Under the pieces are notes generated by a model. It ran no database searches. It was not told the origin of the DNA and was given only the letters and a program-made list of their open reading frames with translations. Shown here in pieces: positions 48,601-59,835 of a DNA stretch of 64,000 bases; position 1 is the stretch's first letter; each line of letters starts with the position of its first letter. The stretch comes from Mytilus edulis (taxonomy: Eukaryota; Mollusca; Bivalvia; Mytilida; Mytilidae). Position numbers and translations under genes: made by a program. Location of the stretch: NCBI RefSeq assembly GCF_963676685.1, contig NC_092347.1:87980592-88044591 (forward strand), written 5' to 3'.

Positions 48601-51600
48601 ATAGGTTACTGTTACTTACTGATGGGGCAAGATTTACCAGTCCAGCAGCATAGTCTGGTGTATAGGTAACTGTTACTTACTGATGGGGCAGGATTAACCA
48701 GTCCAGCAGCATAGTCTGTTGTATAGGTTACTGTTACTTACTGATGGGGCAAGATTTACCAGTCCAGCAGCATAGTCTGTTGTATAGGTTACTGTTACTT
48801 ACTGATGGCGCAGGATTAACCAGTCCAGCAGCATAGTCTGGTGTATAGGATACTGTTACTTACTGATGGGGCAGGATTAACCAGTCCAGCAGCATAGTCT
48901 GGTGTATAGGTTACTGTTTCTTACTGATGGGGCAGGATTAACCAGTCCAGCAGCATAGTCTGGTGTATAGGTAACTGTTACTTACTGATGGGGCAGGATT
49001 AACCAGTCCAGCAGCATAGTCTGGTGTATAGATAACTGTTACTTACTGATGGGGCAGGATTTACCAGTCCAGCAGCATAGTCTGGTGTATAGGTTACTGT
49101 TACTTACTGATGGGGCAGGATTAACCAGTCCAGCAGCATAGTCTGGTGTATAGGTTACTGTTACTTACTGATGGGGCAGGATTAACCAGTCCAGCAGCAT
49201 AGTCTGGTGTCTAGGATACTGTTACTTACTGATGGGGCAGGATTAACCAGTCCAGCAGCATAGTCTGGTGTATAGGTTACTGTTACTTACTGATGGGGCA
49301 GGATTAACCAGTCCAGCAGCATAGTCTGGTGTATAGGTTACTGTTACTTACTGATGGGGCAGGATTAACCAGTCCAGCAGCATAGTCTGGTGTATAGGTT
49401 GCTGTTACTTACTGATGGGGCAGGATTAACCAGTCCAGCAGCATAGTCTGGTGTATAGGTAACTGTTACTTACTGATGGGGCAGGATTTACCAGTCCAGC
49501 AGCATAGTCTGGTGTATAGGTTACTGTTACTTACTGATGGGGCAGGATTTACCAGTCCAGCAGCATAGTCTGGTGTATAGGTTACTATTACTTACTGATG
49601 GGGCAGGATTTACCAGTCCAGCAGCATAGTCTGGTGTTTAGGTTACTGTTTCTTACTGATGGGGCAGGATTTACCAGTCCAGCAGCATAGTCTGGTGTAT
49701 AGGTTACTGTTTCTTACTGATGGGGCAGGATTAACCAGTCCAGCAGCATAGTCTGGTGTAAAGGTTACTGTTACTTACTGATGGGGCAGGATTAACCAGT
49801 CCAGCAGCATAGTCTGGTGTATAGGTAACTGTTACTTACTGATGGGGCAGGATTAACCAGTCCAGCAGCATAGTCTGGTGTATAGGTTACTGTTTCTTAC
49901 TGATTGGGCAGGATTTACCAGTCCAGCAGCATAGTCTGGTGTATAGGATACTGTTACTTACTGATGGGGCAGGATTAACCAGTCCAGCAGCATAGTCTGG
50001 TGTATAGGATACTGTTACTTACTGATGGGGCAGGATTAACCAGTCCAGCAGCATAGTCTGGTGTATAGGTTACTGTTTCTTACTGATTGGGCAGGATTTA
50101 CCAGTCCAGCAGCATAGTCTGGTGTATAGGATACTGTTACTTACTGATGGGGCAGGATTAACCAGTCCAGCAGCATAGTCTGTTGTATAGGTTACTGTTA
50201 CTTACTGATGGGGCAAGATTTACCAGTCCAGCAGCATAGTCTGGTGTATAGGTAACTGTTACTTACTGATGGGGCAGGATTAACCAGTCCAGCAGCATAG
50301 TCTGTTGTATAGGTTACTGTTACTTACTGATGGGGCAGGATTTACCAGTCCAGCAGCATAGTCTGGTGTATAGGTTACTGTTGTTGCAGCGGCTTGTTCA
50401 GCAGCAGCAGCTGCAGCCTCCTTTTCTTTCTTAGCTATCTCTGCAGCCTCCATTTCTGTAAGAAATCAAGACCAATAAAATCAAAATCATCACATGTATT
50501 TTTTTACATGACTACATCCAGGGTTTAAAGTTGTTGCCATTATCACATTTTACGATAAATATTATGGTGAAATTTTTTTACACAAATATCATATAAAGTG
50601 CAGGTCGTCCACCTACCGGTAGTTTGTATTTTTTTTGTGTTTCTCTTAATTTCCTCTGAACTCAGTCAACACTGCTTTTTAATAACAAGAGTGCACACGC
50701 TGAAATGTCTCGCCTTCTATACTAATCATTGATATTATGTTGATAGTCCTAAGTATAAAGCTAAGCTTTATTACAACTGTCACATAAACTTAACATTAAC
50801 CAAGATAACTAAACAAAGACCAATGAACCTTGAAAAAGAGGTCCAGGTCAGATGAACCATGCCAGGCAGACAGGTACAGCTAACAATGCTTCTTTACAAC
50901 ATATATAGTTGACACATTACTTATAGTTTAAGAAAAATAGACCAAAACACAAAAACTTAACACTGTGCAATGAACCGTGAAAATGAGGTCATGGTTAAAT
51001 AAAACCTGCTCGACTGACATAAAGATCATAAAATATTTCCATACACCAAATATAGTTGACCTATGGCATATATAGCATTAGATAAAAAGACCAAAACTCA
51101 AAAACTTAACTTTGACCACTGAACCATGAAAATGAGGTCAAGGTCACATGACATCTGCCCGCTAGACATGTACACTTAACAATCATTCCATACAACAAAT
51201 ATAGTAGACCTATTGCATATGGTATGAGAAAAACAGACCAAAACACAAAAATTTAACTATAACCACTGAACCATGAAAATGAGGTCAAGGTCAGATGACA
51301 CCTGCCAGTTGGACATGTACACCTTACAGTCCTTCCATACACCGAATATACTAGCCCTATTGCTTATAGTATCTGAGATATGGACTTGACCACCAAAACT
51401 TAACCTTGTTCACTGATCCATGAAATGAGGTCGAGGTCAAGTGAAAATTGTCTGACAGACACGAGGACCTTGCAAGGTACGCACATATCAAATATAGTTA
51501 TCCTATTACTTATAATAAGAGAGAATTCAACATTACAAAAAATTTGAACTTTTTTTTCAAGTGGTCACTGAACCATGAAAATGAGGTCAAGGACATTGGA

Positions 51601-54600
51601 CATGTGACTGATGGAAACTTCGTAACATGAAGCATCTATATACAAAGTATGAAGCATCCAGGTCTTCCACCTTTTAAAATATAAAGCTTTTAAGAAGTGA
51701 GCTAACGCCGCTGCCGTAGCCGCCGCCGCCGCCGCCGGATCACTATCCCTATGTCGAGCTTTCTGCAACAAAAGTTGCAGGCTCGACAAAAATCATCACA
51801 CATTCTGATTTTCAGACAGAAAATCAATGATCATCTAATTGTTAAAAGGTACAAGTATTTGATAGCGTTCAGCTATAAGCAAAAATCTAAGGCTTCAACT
51901 ACCGAGTTCTATTTTTAAGAAACTGTACAGTGTTTGAAATAGGTAATTTTCTTGACCGGAAGCTTCATTTGAACGGTAGAGGATCTTTTGTATCTTCCTA
52001 AAATGTTTTGGAATCAGAATTTAAAGTGAATATAAAATAAAATGTATGTGTGTTGAATAAATTGTTTATTTTGCATCCAATTAATGCGTCTTTATTTTTT
52101 TACAATCCATGGCCAAATCAAAAAATATAATATATTTAAAAAAAAAAGTGTTTTACAATCATTTTAACTCATTTCACCTTTTCTGCCAGTTTCAAATAAA
52201 TATAGGCTCCATGAGAACTATTAGCTTTTGTGCACTCTTTTTAAATGTCTAAGGATAAGATTTTTCTTAGAGATTGGCAACTATTCTCTTCAACAATTAA
52301 TAAAGATAGTTCATTTTGTTCTTTTTTCCAATAATATCAAAACTATTGAAATGATGATTGTACAACTGTTTACCTGCAATTTTCCTCCTTCTCTTTGCCT
52401 CTTTTGCACCAAGTGGTAATTCTTCCATGTCAAGTAACTATACAATAAACAATAAATCTTATCAACAAATGACTTATATTTGTGCAATAGTCCTGCACTA
52501 GTCTGGTTAATATTACCTATGAATTGGCATGCATATAAGTGTATAACTGATCACAAAAACACTTACACATATAAAAGTCATCTCACAATCTGCTGACTAA
52601 TATAAACATTGAAGAAATGTCTGACAAAAAAATATTCATTTTATTAAAAAGTTCAAACTATGAATTTACAAGGATGTCTGCAAGATCCTAAAAGCAACTC
52701 GTCACTATCAAGTTGTTATCCAAATATGAAGTAATTCTGTTCATTAGTACAGGACAAACTGATGGAAATATTTAGTTAATTCAACGCATTGTTAATTCCG
52801 ATTATCGGTAATTCGTTTATTTTCCCTTTGATCTTACTGCCTAATATTTCCGAGTATCAACGTACTGGCTGTATCACTGAAAATATTAGGCAATACATTG
52901 TGTGACGTCATAATTACCGATAAACAGAATAATAGGTAGTTTCCTTTATGATACTGACTATATCATGTGGAATATCTTAACTCGCCCTAACGGCCTCGTC
53001 TAGATATTCCACATAATATAGTCAGTATCAAAAACGAAACTACCTATTATTCTATATGTATCAGCACACTTATAATGAAAGTGTTTGACATTTTTGAAAA
53101 TAAGCTTAAAAAGGAAATAGATATTTCCAAATTTTTATCCTAAAATGCAAATTTTGAGGATTTACTAAGCGTATATTAATGAGTATGGTTTACAGTGAAA
53201 AATTTATAGAAAAATACTTTTTACGTATTGTATTTAAACACTAGTCTATTAATGAAGACTGTATGTCAGTTTTTTTTTGTGGTTTTGGTATGCTGTCTGT
53301 TTGATGAATACCACACAACCAATTCAATTCATATATAGACTTAAAATGAAAAAAGGATTTTTTTTTTGTACCTACTGACACTGCAGATTGTTCTACTTTA
53401 TCGAAACAAATTCAAACCAGATGCTCCGCAGGGCACAGCTTTATACGATTTTTTGCGGTCTTATAAAAAGTCCTTGTTGTTATAACTTCTATTTTCAGAA
53501 AATTATTTCGATTATAAACCTCTGTTAGTATGTTGATAACTCATAATTTATACGTCTTTAACAGACATATGCAGCATATTCTTTTTAACCAAGGAAGTAT
53601 ATCTATTTGTAGTTTTGGTAATTTTGTTATGCAACAAGGCTACCAAAATCACAAATTGGTAAAAATGAAGTCTATAGACATTTTCAATAAGTCTTACATT
53701 TAGCATTTTATGTCTTCTGAACTCTGTAAGACAAACAGAGTGAATACTTTGGTGTGACGACAGACATAATCAACTCTTTTCAGTGACGACAGATAATGTT
53801 GAGCACTCAACTCTTCTTTGACAGAATACTTCACTTTTATGGAATAATGCCATTTCTGTATAAAATATTTCAGTCAAATATTCAAAATCCTGTATTTTTT
53901 CTGAACTCTTAAAATCCATTTTGCTCAGCACTTATGAATCCATTAATATTATAAAGGTTTGTCATTTAGAATTTAAGATTTACAATCAATCTTTTTTTTC
54001 CTTCATGTATGATAAATTAAAGTTTTTAACCCAAGTCTTCTAATATATATATGCCTTGCTTCTCTAAATTGGATTTCTTTATTCAATATCCAGTTATAGT
54101 TATAAATATAATCCATCGTTTAAATGAAGAATATAGACTTCTTTTGATGGCACTGAAAGACACCAAAAACATCTAAAATTACACAAAGATCACTCTCACC
54201 TTTATACCAACATCTTTGCGTGTTGATGTAGGCCTGGCTATAGGTGCTGTGGATGTAGGAATGACTCTGCTTGGACCAGAAGTTCCTGGTGATCGAAACC
54301 CACTAGATGGTGGGGTCCTATTTGGCAGTCCTTTAAGTGGTGCTAAATATGTCCAAATTATATATGATGAATTTATATAAATCAAATCAAATGCAGTCAG
54401 TAAATAGTACTTAATACCATATATACATTGTATATACATTGTGTAATAAAGAGGTATTTATAGACAAAGCCAAAATCTTTCCAAACAATACTAATTTAAT
54501 TAATCCTATAACATGTAAAACTTTAATTCCCCCCCCCCCTCAATTATCTGAAAAAACTTCCAAATAAAAATGTATACTGCATCTAGTTTATGTTTTATTT

Positions 54601-57600
54601 GACAATGCTCTGTCTTACAGTTAGAATTATTTGAAGTGATGGCCACACATGACACTGACCAGTGGCCGTAAAGATCAACTTTGTCTAAAAGAATTGCAAC
54701 CTTTGCTTTAGGAAAATTATGGAAATTTATGAACTGGAAATTTACATTAAAAAAAAGTATCGTAATGCATTATGCAAATACCAAAGCACTGGGCAGGTGG
54801 TACCCTCAGAGACTGATAAAAAAGATAAGTGATGCCTTTGCTCACAATTTCACAAAACACAAAGTTGGAAAATCCTTACACACTGTTTAACACCAAGATA
54901 GTTTCATACATACTTGCATCATCCATTTTCTTAGCAAAACTTCTGACTTTCAGTGGCAAACTACTGCTTGGATTATTTTTTTTACTGCTGGCAACTTCTG
55001 TGGCTGTAACAAATAATGTTCATTTTAAGTTATATATATTTATATATACATGTACCTATATCTGTGACACAACATATATGTTTTTAATATCTAAATATTC
55101 AACTAACAATAATGTGTCCATAGTACTTGAATGTCCCATCTGCACTATCATTTTCTATGTTCAGTGGACAGTGAACTTGGGGTCAACAGTCGGAAAGCAA
55201 GCCCTTAGAAACGACCGTTGTTGCTACTTTCTTAATACAACAATGGGACTGATATTAAAACCCGCCATTCTGAAATTGCGTTAATTTCGTGGATTTTTTT
55301 TTTGGCGCCAATTTGGAAGTTTATCTTTTTTTCAGTTTCCTACTTGCCATTAGGGTCTGAAATAGATTTATTTCGATTTGTTGAGCATGGAGTTTATTAT
55401 CAAAAGGAAAAAAAAAATCTCAAACATGTCAAATTGGCCGTGTTTTAACGATCCCGTAATGCCGTTGATCGTCGTAAAATTATTTTCTTCTATTTTTCAC
55501 AGATTAACAAAGACTATATACTATACAAACAATTAATAATACGTATCTCAAATTTTTAAAAAATCATAAAGTATAACGTTCTATTACCCCTTGGGAAACC
55601 CCGTTTGAACTAAATTCCAAAAGAAAGACATTTTTTGACATTGTAGTTTTTCGGTCTTACACATCGATGTCACCTGGCATCTGAACACAGTCAATGTACA
55701 CACATTTAGTATGTTTGTTTGAAAAATTAATGGCGGAATCAGCTGTGAATATTTGACTGGATTAATTATTCTCTTTAAGTCAGTGAAATGTATGACTTAA
55801 CTAGGTAAACCAAGGTAAGGAAATCTTATACTGTCTTTGCACAACCTTAACTGCTTTAGATGCACTGACATAAAACACATTCGTTGTTTAAAATAATACT
55901 TTTTTTTTGTGATAAAGGAATCCTGTAAAAGTAAATGAGAAAGTATTGTCCTAAATTTCAACTTAGGCAGCCAACAACCATTTGATTTTCTGTAGGGGGT
56001 GGTGGCTTTTGATTGTTTTGAAGAAGAAAAAGTTTGTTTCCAATTTTTGGATAAAAAATAATTTGTTTTTGACTCTGAGAAAAAAAAAATGTTTGTTTTA
56101 CCCTCAGCTGCCATTAAATGAAATGCTAAAATTGAAAGAGAAGAATTGGTTGCTGCCTTCAAACAATCTCTTTCAGAGTATCATTTTAATCAATCTTATT
56201 CAAAGCATTATCATACTGACATGAACAGAAGTGTGACTTAATTTTGACTTGTGATCTAAAACATAATTGTTGACTTAGCCCCCAGAAACTGCTCTGAAAT
56301 ACTTTTATATAAATGTAAAAATGCATAGTTTTTTTAATGTTAGATCTATTATTATTTTTTTCAAATAGAAAAATAGAAAAAGAAAAATATTACTAAGTCT
56401 ATTTTTTTCTTATTTATTTTCAAGTTCATGACCAGCACCATTTATTTATTGGTTTAGTGTGTTATTTTTATAATTTGAGTCCATTCATTAGAACTATAAC
56501 TTGCATGAAATCAATGAGACAACATGGTTATATTTAGATTGTTCATACAAAGGATTGCAAACTAATTTTCCTTTTATAAATTTAAAATTATGAAGATTTT
56601 ACATTCAGAATACTTTCATTATGATCTCTTTTATGTTTAAATGAAAAAGGTAGGACCAACTTGCAAGTGTCAGTAATGAAAAGGAATTCCTCTTTTTTAT
56701 CATTTTAATACTGTCTTGATCCATTATTCATGAATATTTAGACTACCCCTTGTATAAATTGAGTAGACATTTATTTCTGTGTTAAAATAATTTGGTTGCA
56801 GCAGTAAAAATACTTACCAAAACATGAATATTAAATTAACTCTTGGAATATTAAATTAATATTAAATTATTAACCCTATTATGGCACATAGGGACACATA
56901 GGGCCTATTTCACAGGGACTGAGTTCTGAAAAGTGATAAAATGTGTTTCTCTATTTTTTGGCACATGTTTACAGTATCAAAATATATTTAATAAGATAAT
57001 TTTTAATAATATCCACTTGTAAATAACAGCATATATTGCTTGATATAACAATAGTTTGTTCATGATAGTGTCAAACAAAGGGACGTAACTCGTGAATTAC
57101 CGTCGGCCCCGCTTCGTCAGAAATATCGACACATCTAACTGGCACATTTGCGTATCTTAGCATATCAACTGGCACAAATTTGACACATCATAGTCCAAGT
57201 TATGTTACATAACATAATTTTAATTCAGCATAGCTTCCCGAGAAGTTAAGAAAGAAAATTACGATTTTAATTTTTTGTCACCAATTTTTTTTGTCAACAT
57301 GTACACCTTGACTTTGAAGACACATTTTGAGAGAAAAAAATGAGTTTAATCCATAATTGAGTTGAGTAATATATTTCTTATATACTCAAGAATGTTCACT
57401 TAAAAGGAAATTAGTTTTAATTCATGCAAAAAACTACAAATTTCAAAAATGAACTTCACTTTTTTTGGTAAAAAAATGCCCATATATGGTAATCACATGA
57501 CGTCCATTGTTGCTTTAAGAAATGGGGTAAAACCGGGGTCAGCTTTCCGACTGCAAAAGTCTAATTTGGCATTAAAATCAGAAAGATTATATCATAAGGA

Positions 57601-59206
57601 ACATGTGTACTTACTAAATTTCAAGTTGATTGGACTTTAACATCATCAAAAAAAAAGCTTTAACCTGACTCAGGACAAAACAACTAATTGACAAACATAA
57701 TAAAAACATAGATGTATAATTGATAACAAATGTTCAGCGGGCAAGTTCAAGGTTGTGCAAAATTGGGAATTGGCTGAGTCTTTTACTATTTGTCATTGGA
57801 TTGATGTCAGAATATGCATATACTTCACATCTTCATTTATCCATATTACTGTTTAAACTGTTCAAATTGCTAATTAGTTAATTGCTAATTAGTTAAACAA
57901 CTGTTCATTTGAGAAATTTGAAGGTTTATCATTATAAACCAGTTCACAAACATCTAACCTTAATATAAAGTTATGAAATAAAAGATGTAGGTATATCTCA
58001 TTCAGACCTACCCCCAAAAGAACAGCATAAACAAAATAGACCCTGTATTTTATCTGTATGTTCTTCTGTTTGTATGCTATATATAGCTACTAGCTATAAA
58101 GTCTTAACCATGTTTACAGAAAATACCAATTTTAACATCTTTGATTTAAACCCAACAATGACCTATGACCTCCTGCACTGGGGTTGGCTCATAATCGTGA
58201 GACCAAACTGCTGAAGAATACAGAAAGCAATTTTTGACAAGTGGCATAATGTTTCTAGATATCCTTTAGTTGTGTATTCATTTTCATGGAACGTGGGTAT
58301 GAGTGAATCATGAATTCAAAAGTTTCAGATCGAACAAAATAAAAATTGCCAAATTATTTTTGAAAACCATGACCTCAAGTATATTTTCAAATACAATTTT
58401 TACTGAATTCATAAAATTGGTACCCATGGAAATAAATAAATCCATAGTATCACTATGATTTAAAGATGCAAACTTAAAGAACTGTGTTATACTTACATTT
58501 TTGCAGTAGTTCAGCTCTAAGAATTGCAGATTTAGGTTTTCTCTTCAAGGCAAAATGTTTAATAGGTTGTGGCTGCTGTCCTGTAGCTGCAATCAATGCT
58601 GTTTTGTTCAGAAACTGACATTCCAATGGTAACATCCGTGCTCCAGCTGCTTTCTTTACTGCAATTAATTCAAAAAATTATGATTTAAATAAAGTGCACC
58701 ATATTTTAAAATGAACATTGTCATGCTACTCTGCTTGTTGTAAATTTTAATAATAGTGTGTGTGCTTTTGTGATGAAGACCTTTTAAAAAGACTTGCTTG
58801 ATCATGAAAGATAAGTCAAATGAAAAATAACTGGGTTTATGGTTTCCCTATTTACTCTTACATTTGATATGTTGGCCTCAACATTTTTATTGCAACCTTT
58901 GATAGCTGTGGCTTATTGTAGAAATAAGAAATATTTACCTATATACTAAAAAGTATTAAAGTTAAATCAGCAAAATAAAATAATATTAAAACAGACATCA
59001 TCATCGATACAATTGTCATATGAGAGGTAAACCATACCAGCTTTATTTAAGTCTGAAGTCATTTCTGAAAAGATTCCATTATCTTCCAGATCTAGATTTA
59101 ATGTTCCCATGGATGGAAATGTCTTGAGAATTTCACCAATCATGGACACCCACTGGTCAGTGTCATGTGTGGCCATCAAAAGTATTTCTTCCAGATCAGC
59201 TCTCCA
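33618..59206 (-). CDS. NELFA: Negative elongation factor A, 5'-partial (10 exons found)
   Basis: Exons 59038-59206, 58497-58658, 54914-55003, 54200-54342, 52374-52437, 50328-50455, 37926-38025, 36785-37044, 34426-34525 and 33618-33796 join in phase to 1,395 nt (464 aa). About 75 N-terminal residues are missing. Recognisable NELF-A parts, in order: SMIGEILKTFPSMGTLNLDL (NELF-C-binding helical domain), MLPLECQFLNKTAL, KRKPKSAILRAELLQKS, TPLKGLPNRTP, LLDMEELPLGAKEAKRRRK, TPDYAAGLVNPAPS, a Gln-rich linker, KKGLSLTREQML, VTRPEKALILGFMAGSRDNP and the final MNYQTGEWKRIKKY. NELF-A is the subunit of the NELF complex that holds paused RNA polymerase II. The intron at 38026-50327 is filled by an array copied from exon 6. 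Exon 6 is drawn with its first donor (50327/50326), which gives phase 0 straight into the next exon. Confidence 0.93.
34658..34946. mobile_element. MITE with ATACTGTAAATTCAGAAATT termini
   Basis: Left end ATATTGTAAATTCAGAAATTATTGC; right end, read inward, ATACTGTAAATTCAGAAATTATTTT. Length about 289 bp, AT-rich interior with no frame. Lies in a NELFA intron. Confidence 0.75.
34950..36405. mobile_element. Composite bivalve repeat with a tandem core (pearl/Helitron-like layout)
   Basis: It starts CCAGATGCTCCACAGGGCGC and AGCTTTATACGACCGCAGAG, is followed by a core of ~35-bp tandem repeats (35482-35745), then by repeated 'gaccaacttgaaaa..' and 'cagcatatcaaagaa' blocks and the twice-used CCCAAAATCAATCCCAACCT. 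A flank-core-flank layout is known in bivalve MITE/Helitron-like families, and the first block is abundant in mussels. A fragment of the same start is at 53415-53455. No protein is encoded. Confidence 0.6.
35482..35745. repeat. About 35-bp minisatellite with ATTGCGCAAT motifs
   Basis: About 7-8 units of the form TTGCTATTGCGCAATACTGTGCAATTGAAGATTTC. Three units carry ATTGCGCAAT or ATTGCGCAAC (35527, 35596, 35631); others have 'ttgcacaat'. It forms the tandem core of the surrounding composite repeat. Confidence 0.85.
38165..38459 (-). repeat. Diverged outer units of the NELFA exon-derived array
   Basis: Older copies of the array unit (for example CAGTCCAGCAGCATAGTCTGG at about 38301 and TAATCTGGTGTATAGGTCAC at 38391) with many substitutions. 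They are cut off from the main array by the 2.2-kb element at 38464-40661. Confidence 0.75.
38464..40661. mobile_element. 2.2-kb element bounded by two 451-bp direct copies, each with TIRs
   Basis: The 451-bp segment 38464-38914 is repeated, apparently without change, at 40211-40661. Each copy starts GGTCCGAGTACACAGTTAT and ends with its inverse ATAACTGTGTACTCGGACC. The whole unit is flanked by the 4-bp direct repeat TGAT (38460-38463, 40662-40665), which restores the array sequence TTACTGATGGG when the insert is removed. The 1.3-kb centre has no coding frame of note. The arrangement resembles a composite or nested DNA transposon rather than a standard LTR element (no TG...CA ends). Superfamily unknown. 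Confidence 0.8.
40662..50390 (-). repeat. NELFA exon-derived minisatellite (61-bp and 93-bp units, each with a splice donor)
   Basis: Read on the gene strand, each 61-bp unit is 54 bp of NELFA exon 6 (ACAGTTACC...GCCCCATCA, encoding the TYTPDYAAGLVNPAPS region) plus GTAAGTA, the start of the following intron. There are about 130 such units at 41455-50370, interrupted by an 879-bp insert. At 40980-41455 the units are 93 bp: 75 bp of exon and 18 bp of intron (GTAAGTATTCCCTTGTCT). Units at 40662-40975 are older and irregular. Nearly all units keep GTAAGT; some have GTAAGA. The unit nearest the genuine exon (50328-50390) is continuous with it, so the array grew out of the exon's own 3' border. 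Confidence 0.95.
44301..45179. mobile_element. hAT-like non-autonomous element inside the array
   Basis: The ends CAGGGTTTCCCCTGG and CCAGCGGAAACCCTG are inverted. They are flanked by GGTGTATA at 44293-44300 and 45180-45187, an 8-bp direct duplication of the array sequence. CAGGG termini with an 8-bp duplication fit the hAT superfamily. Several TTCGCCA motifs lie close to each end (left about 44329-44390, right about 45085-45125), like subterminal transposase-binding sites. No transposase was found. Confidence 0.85.
50456..50690. other. NELFA intron upstream of exon 6
   Basis: Carries the acceptor TTTCTTACAG used for the exon starting at 50455. No other feature found. Confidence 0.5.
50691..51640. 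repeat. About 150-180-bp tandem/dispersed repeat, 5-6 units (GAACCATGAAAATGAGGTCA)
   Basis: Units begin near ACTGAACCATGAAAATGAGG and include GACATGTACACCTTACA-like and ATATAGTTGACCTATTGC-like blocks. Starts of the GAGGTCA block are at about 50838, 50982, 51134, 51281, 51427 and 51582. It is a common bivalve repeat, also seen decayed at 7680-8000. It lies in a NELFA intron. Confidence 0.8.
52791..53052. repeat. Multi-hairpin fold-back element
   Basis: The main palindrome 52927-53052 has arms of about 51 nt (GAATAATAGGTAGTTTCCTT... against ...AAACTACCTATTATTC) with a 24-nt loop. A second hairpin uses GCCTAATATTTC (52839) and GAAAATATTAGGC (about 52879). An outer pair uses 'attatcggtaatt' and 'aattaccgata'. 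No coding content. NELFA intron. Confidence 0.85.
53410..53460. repeat. Fragment of the CCAGATGCTCCGCAGGGC repeat
   Basis: CCAGATGCTCCGCAGGGCAC and AGCTTTATACG match the start of the composite repeat at 34950. Confidence 0.6.
55004..58496. other. NELFA intron (about 3.5 kb), no other gene
   Basis: AT-rich. Open frames at 54829-55284 and 55797-56162 have no coding character. A part-copy of the 'ttggtacccatgg...aatccatagta' fold-back family lies at about 58260-58455. Confidence 0.45.
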
Positions 59207-59829
59207 CTGAAAACATGCAAATATAGTATATAGAATTTATTGAATGTTTAGTAACAGAATCTTTAAATATTCGTACTAATAAAATTCTTTTGAATTGTAA
59301 TGTGAATGTGAATAAGATAAAGAAATCAAGTTCAAAGGTTTGCAATACATATCTAACCAAAAAGTCATGTTTGATAGCTCTCATTTTAACTTAAATGTAG
59401 AAAATATTCAGCAGTTAGCTCACTTGGACAAATTCATTCTAGTTTTTTAGGCCTTAACAGTCATTACAGTTTTAATGCAGTATAACTTTTTGCCCGTTGA
59501 CTGCAATAACAAAAAGACTAATCATAATATTAATGACTTCAATGATGAACAATATCAGATATAAGAATAAATATTTTAATTTGGTTAACAAAATAACTGA
59601 AGAATAATTATAAAGCAAAAAAACATGAACAGCTGAAAACCTATGTTCAATTTACCAAAATTTTCACCTTGACTACTGAAAACTGTTAAATATATATAAC
59701 TTACATGACTTATACATGAATTAAAATATTTTTTTTTCTTTCGGAAATAGATTTTGTATAATTATCTTTCTCAATATTTTCACCATGAATATTGGCGTTT
59801 TTGGCATTTATATACAGTTTTTAATGGGA
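59207..59829. other. NELFA upstream intron, N-terminal exon not found
   Basis: The intron upstream of the first recognised NELFA exon begins at 59207 (acceptor TTTTCAG). I could not find the N-terminal exon encoding the start of the NELF-A helical domain here or up to 64000. Confidence 0.45.
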
Positions 59830-59835
59830 TTAGTC

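Noticed and set aside
40662..50390. CRISPR-like array because of regular 61-bp repeats.
   Set aside because: There are no unique spacers: the entire unit is repeated, it derives from a NELFA exon, and the genome is eukaryotic.
54829..55284. 151-codon plus-strand open frame.
   Set aside because: It lies antisense over NELFA exon 54914-55003 and is a shadow of it plus AT-rich intron.
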